Shown here one piece after another: positions 5,758 through 5,795 of a stretch of DNA of 5,795 nucleotides. Position numbers and translations under genes: made by a program. The notes under the pieces are model-generated. The model saw nothing but the letters and a program-made list of their open reading frames with translations. It made no database searches and was not told where the DNA came from. The stretch covers positions 1-5,795 of the forward strand of contig JAGWUO010000088.1 in the NCBI GenBank assembly GCA_028868395.1, written 5' to 3'. Position 1 is the stretch's first letter; each line of letters opens with the position of its first letter. Source of the DNA: Cytophagales bacterium. GTDB taxonomy: Bacteria; Bacteroidota; Bacteroidia; Cytophagales; Spirosomataceae.

Positions 5758-5795
5758 TGACTTTATTCTTTGTGCTTTATGCTTTATGCTTTAAT

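Larger units (their letters stand above)
5654..5792. repeat. 32-base inverted repeat enclosing a hairpin; possible MITE-like element or bidirectional terminator
   Basis: The left arm (5654-5685) and right arm (5761-5792) are complementary in 30 of 32 positions, with one further G-U pair. The inner 23 pairs (5663-5685 with 5761-5783) are perfect; they include GCACAAAGAATAAAG on the left and CTTTATTCTTTGTGC on the right. The 75-base interior contains a terminator-like hairpin and a 15-base palindrome. The right arm ends in three consecutive GCTTTAT-like units (5774-5794). No coding sequence and no target-site duplication are visible, though the window ends 3 bases after the right arm. It may be a dispersed non-autonomous element, a structured RNA, or a long bidirectional terminator between convergent genes. 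Confidence 0.7.

Noticed and set aside
5543..5795. CRISPR array suggested by short repeats in the tail
   Set aside because: The repeats are 7-11 bases long, adjacent or overlapping and without spacers, and no cas gene is present.

Overview
The window looks like chromosomal DNA of a Bacteroidota bacterium, most likely of the Cytophagales type. The reasons are: a TonB-dependent outer-membrane receptor with an N-terminal carboxypeptidase-regulatory-like domain; a protein with two 3-keto-disaccharide hydrolase (DUF1080) domains beside a Gfo/Idh/MocA oxidoreductase with a twin-arginine signal; start codons mostly without Shine-Dalgarno sequences; and a TAnnTTTG-type -7 box. Genus-level placement would be guesswork. 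No sign of a plasmid, phage or complete insertion sequence is visible.

Layout. Positions 1-2673 read leftward: metZ (O-succinylhomoserine sulfhydrylase, 2673-1507), then nuoH (complex I membrane subunit, 1507-419), whose start codon overlaps the metZ stop by one base, then after 56 bases the N-terminal 120 codons of a TonB-dependent receptor that runs off the left edge. Positions 2674-2840 are a 167-base divergent intergenic region with a good -7 box for metZ, a weak promoter for the rightward genes and a 16-base imperfect palindrome between them. Positions 2841-5542 read rightward: a secreted protein with two DUF1080 domains, then 8 bases later a Gfo/Idh/MocA oxidoreductase. Positions 5543-5795 hold no gene but are dense in structure: AGAGTAGAGA repeats, a strong intrinsic terminator, a 32-base inverted repeat enclosing a second terminator-like hairpin, and a 15-base palindrome.

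How the genes work together. The rightward pair fits exported carbohydrate metabolism: the oxidoreductase could oxidise a sugar ring hydroxyl (typically C3) and the DUF1080 protein could cleave or hydrate the resulting 3-keto-glycoside. This is inferred from family membership and adjacency; the substrate cannot be read from the sequence. The leftward genes are a mixed set. MetZ makes homocysteine from O-succinylhomoserine and sulfide, NuoH belongs to the respiratory NADH dehydrogenase, and the receptor imports an unknown ligand. The oddest feature is nuoH lying outside any visible nuo operon and translationally coupled to metZ.

No wholly novel system is evident. The points most worth following are the dissimilar tandem DUF1080 domains, the degenerate nucleotide-binding motif of the oxidoreductase, the displaced nuoH, and the structured tail at 5654-5792.
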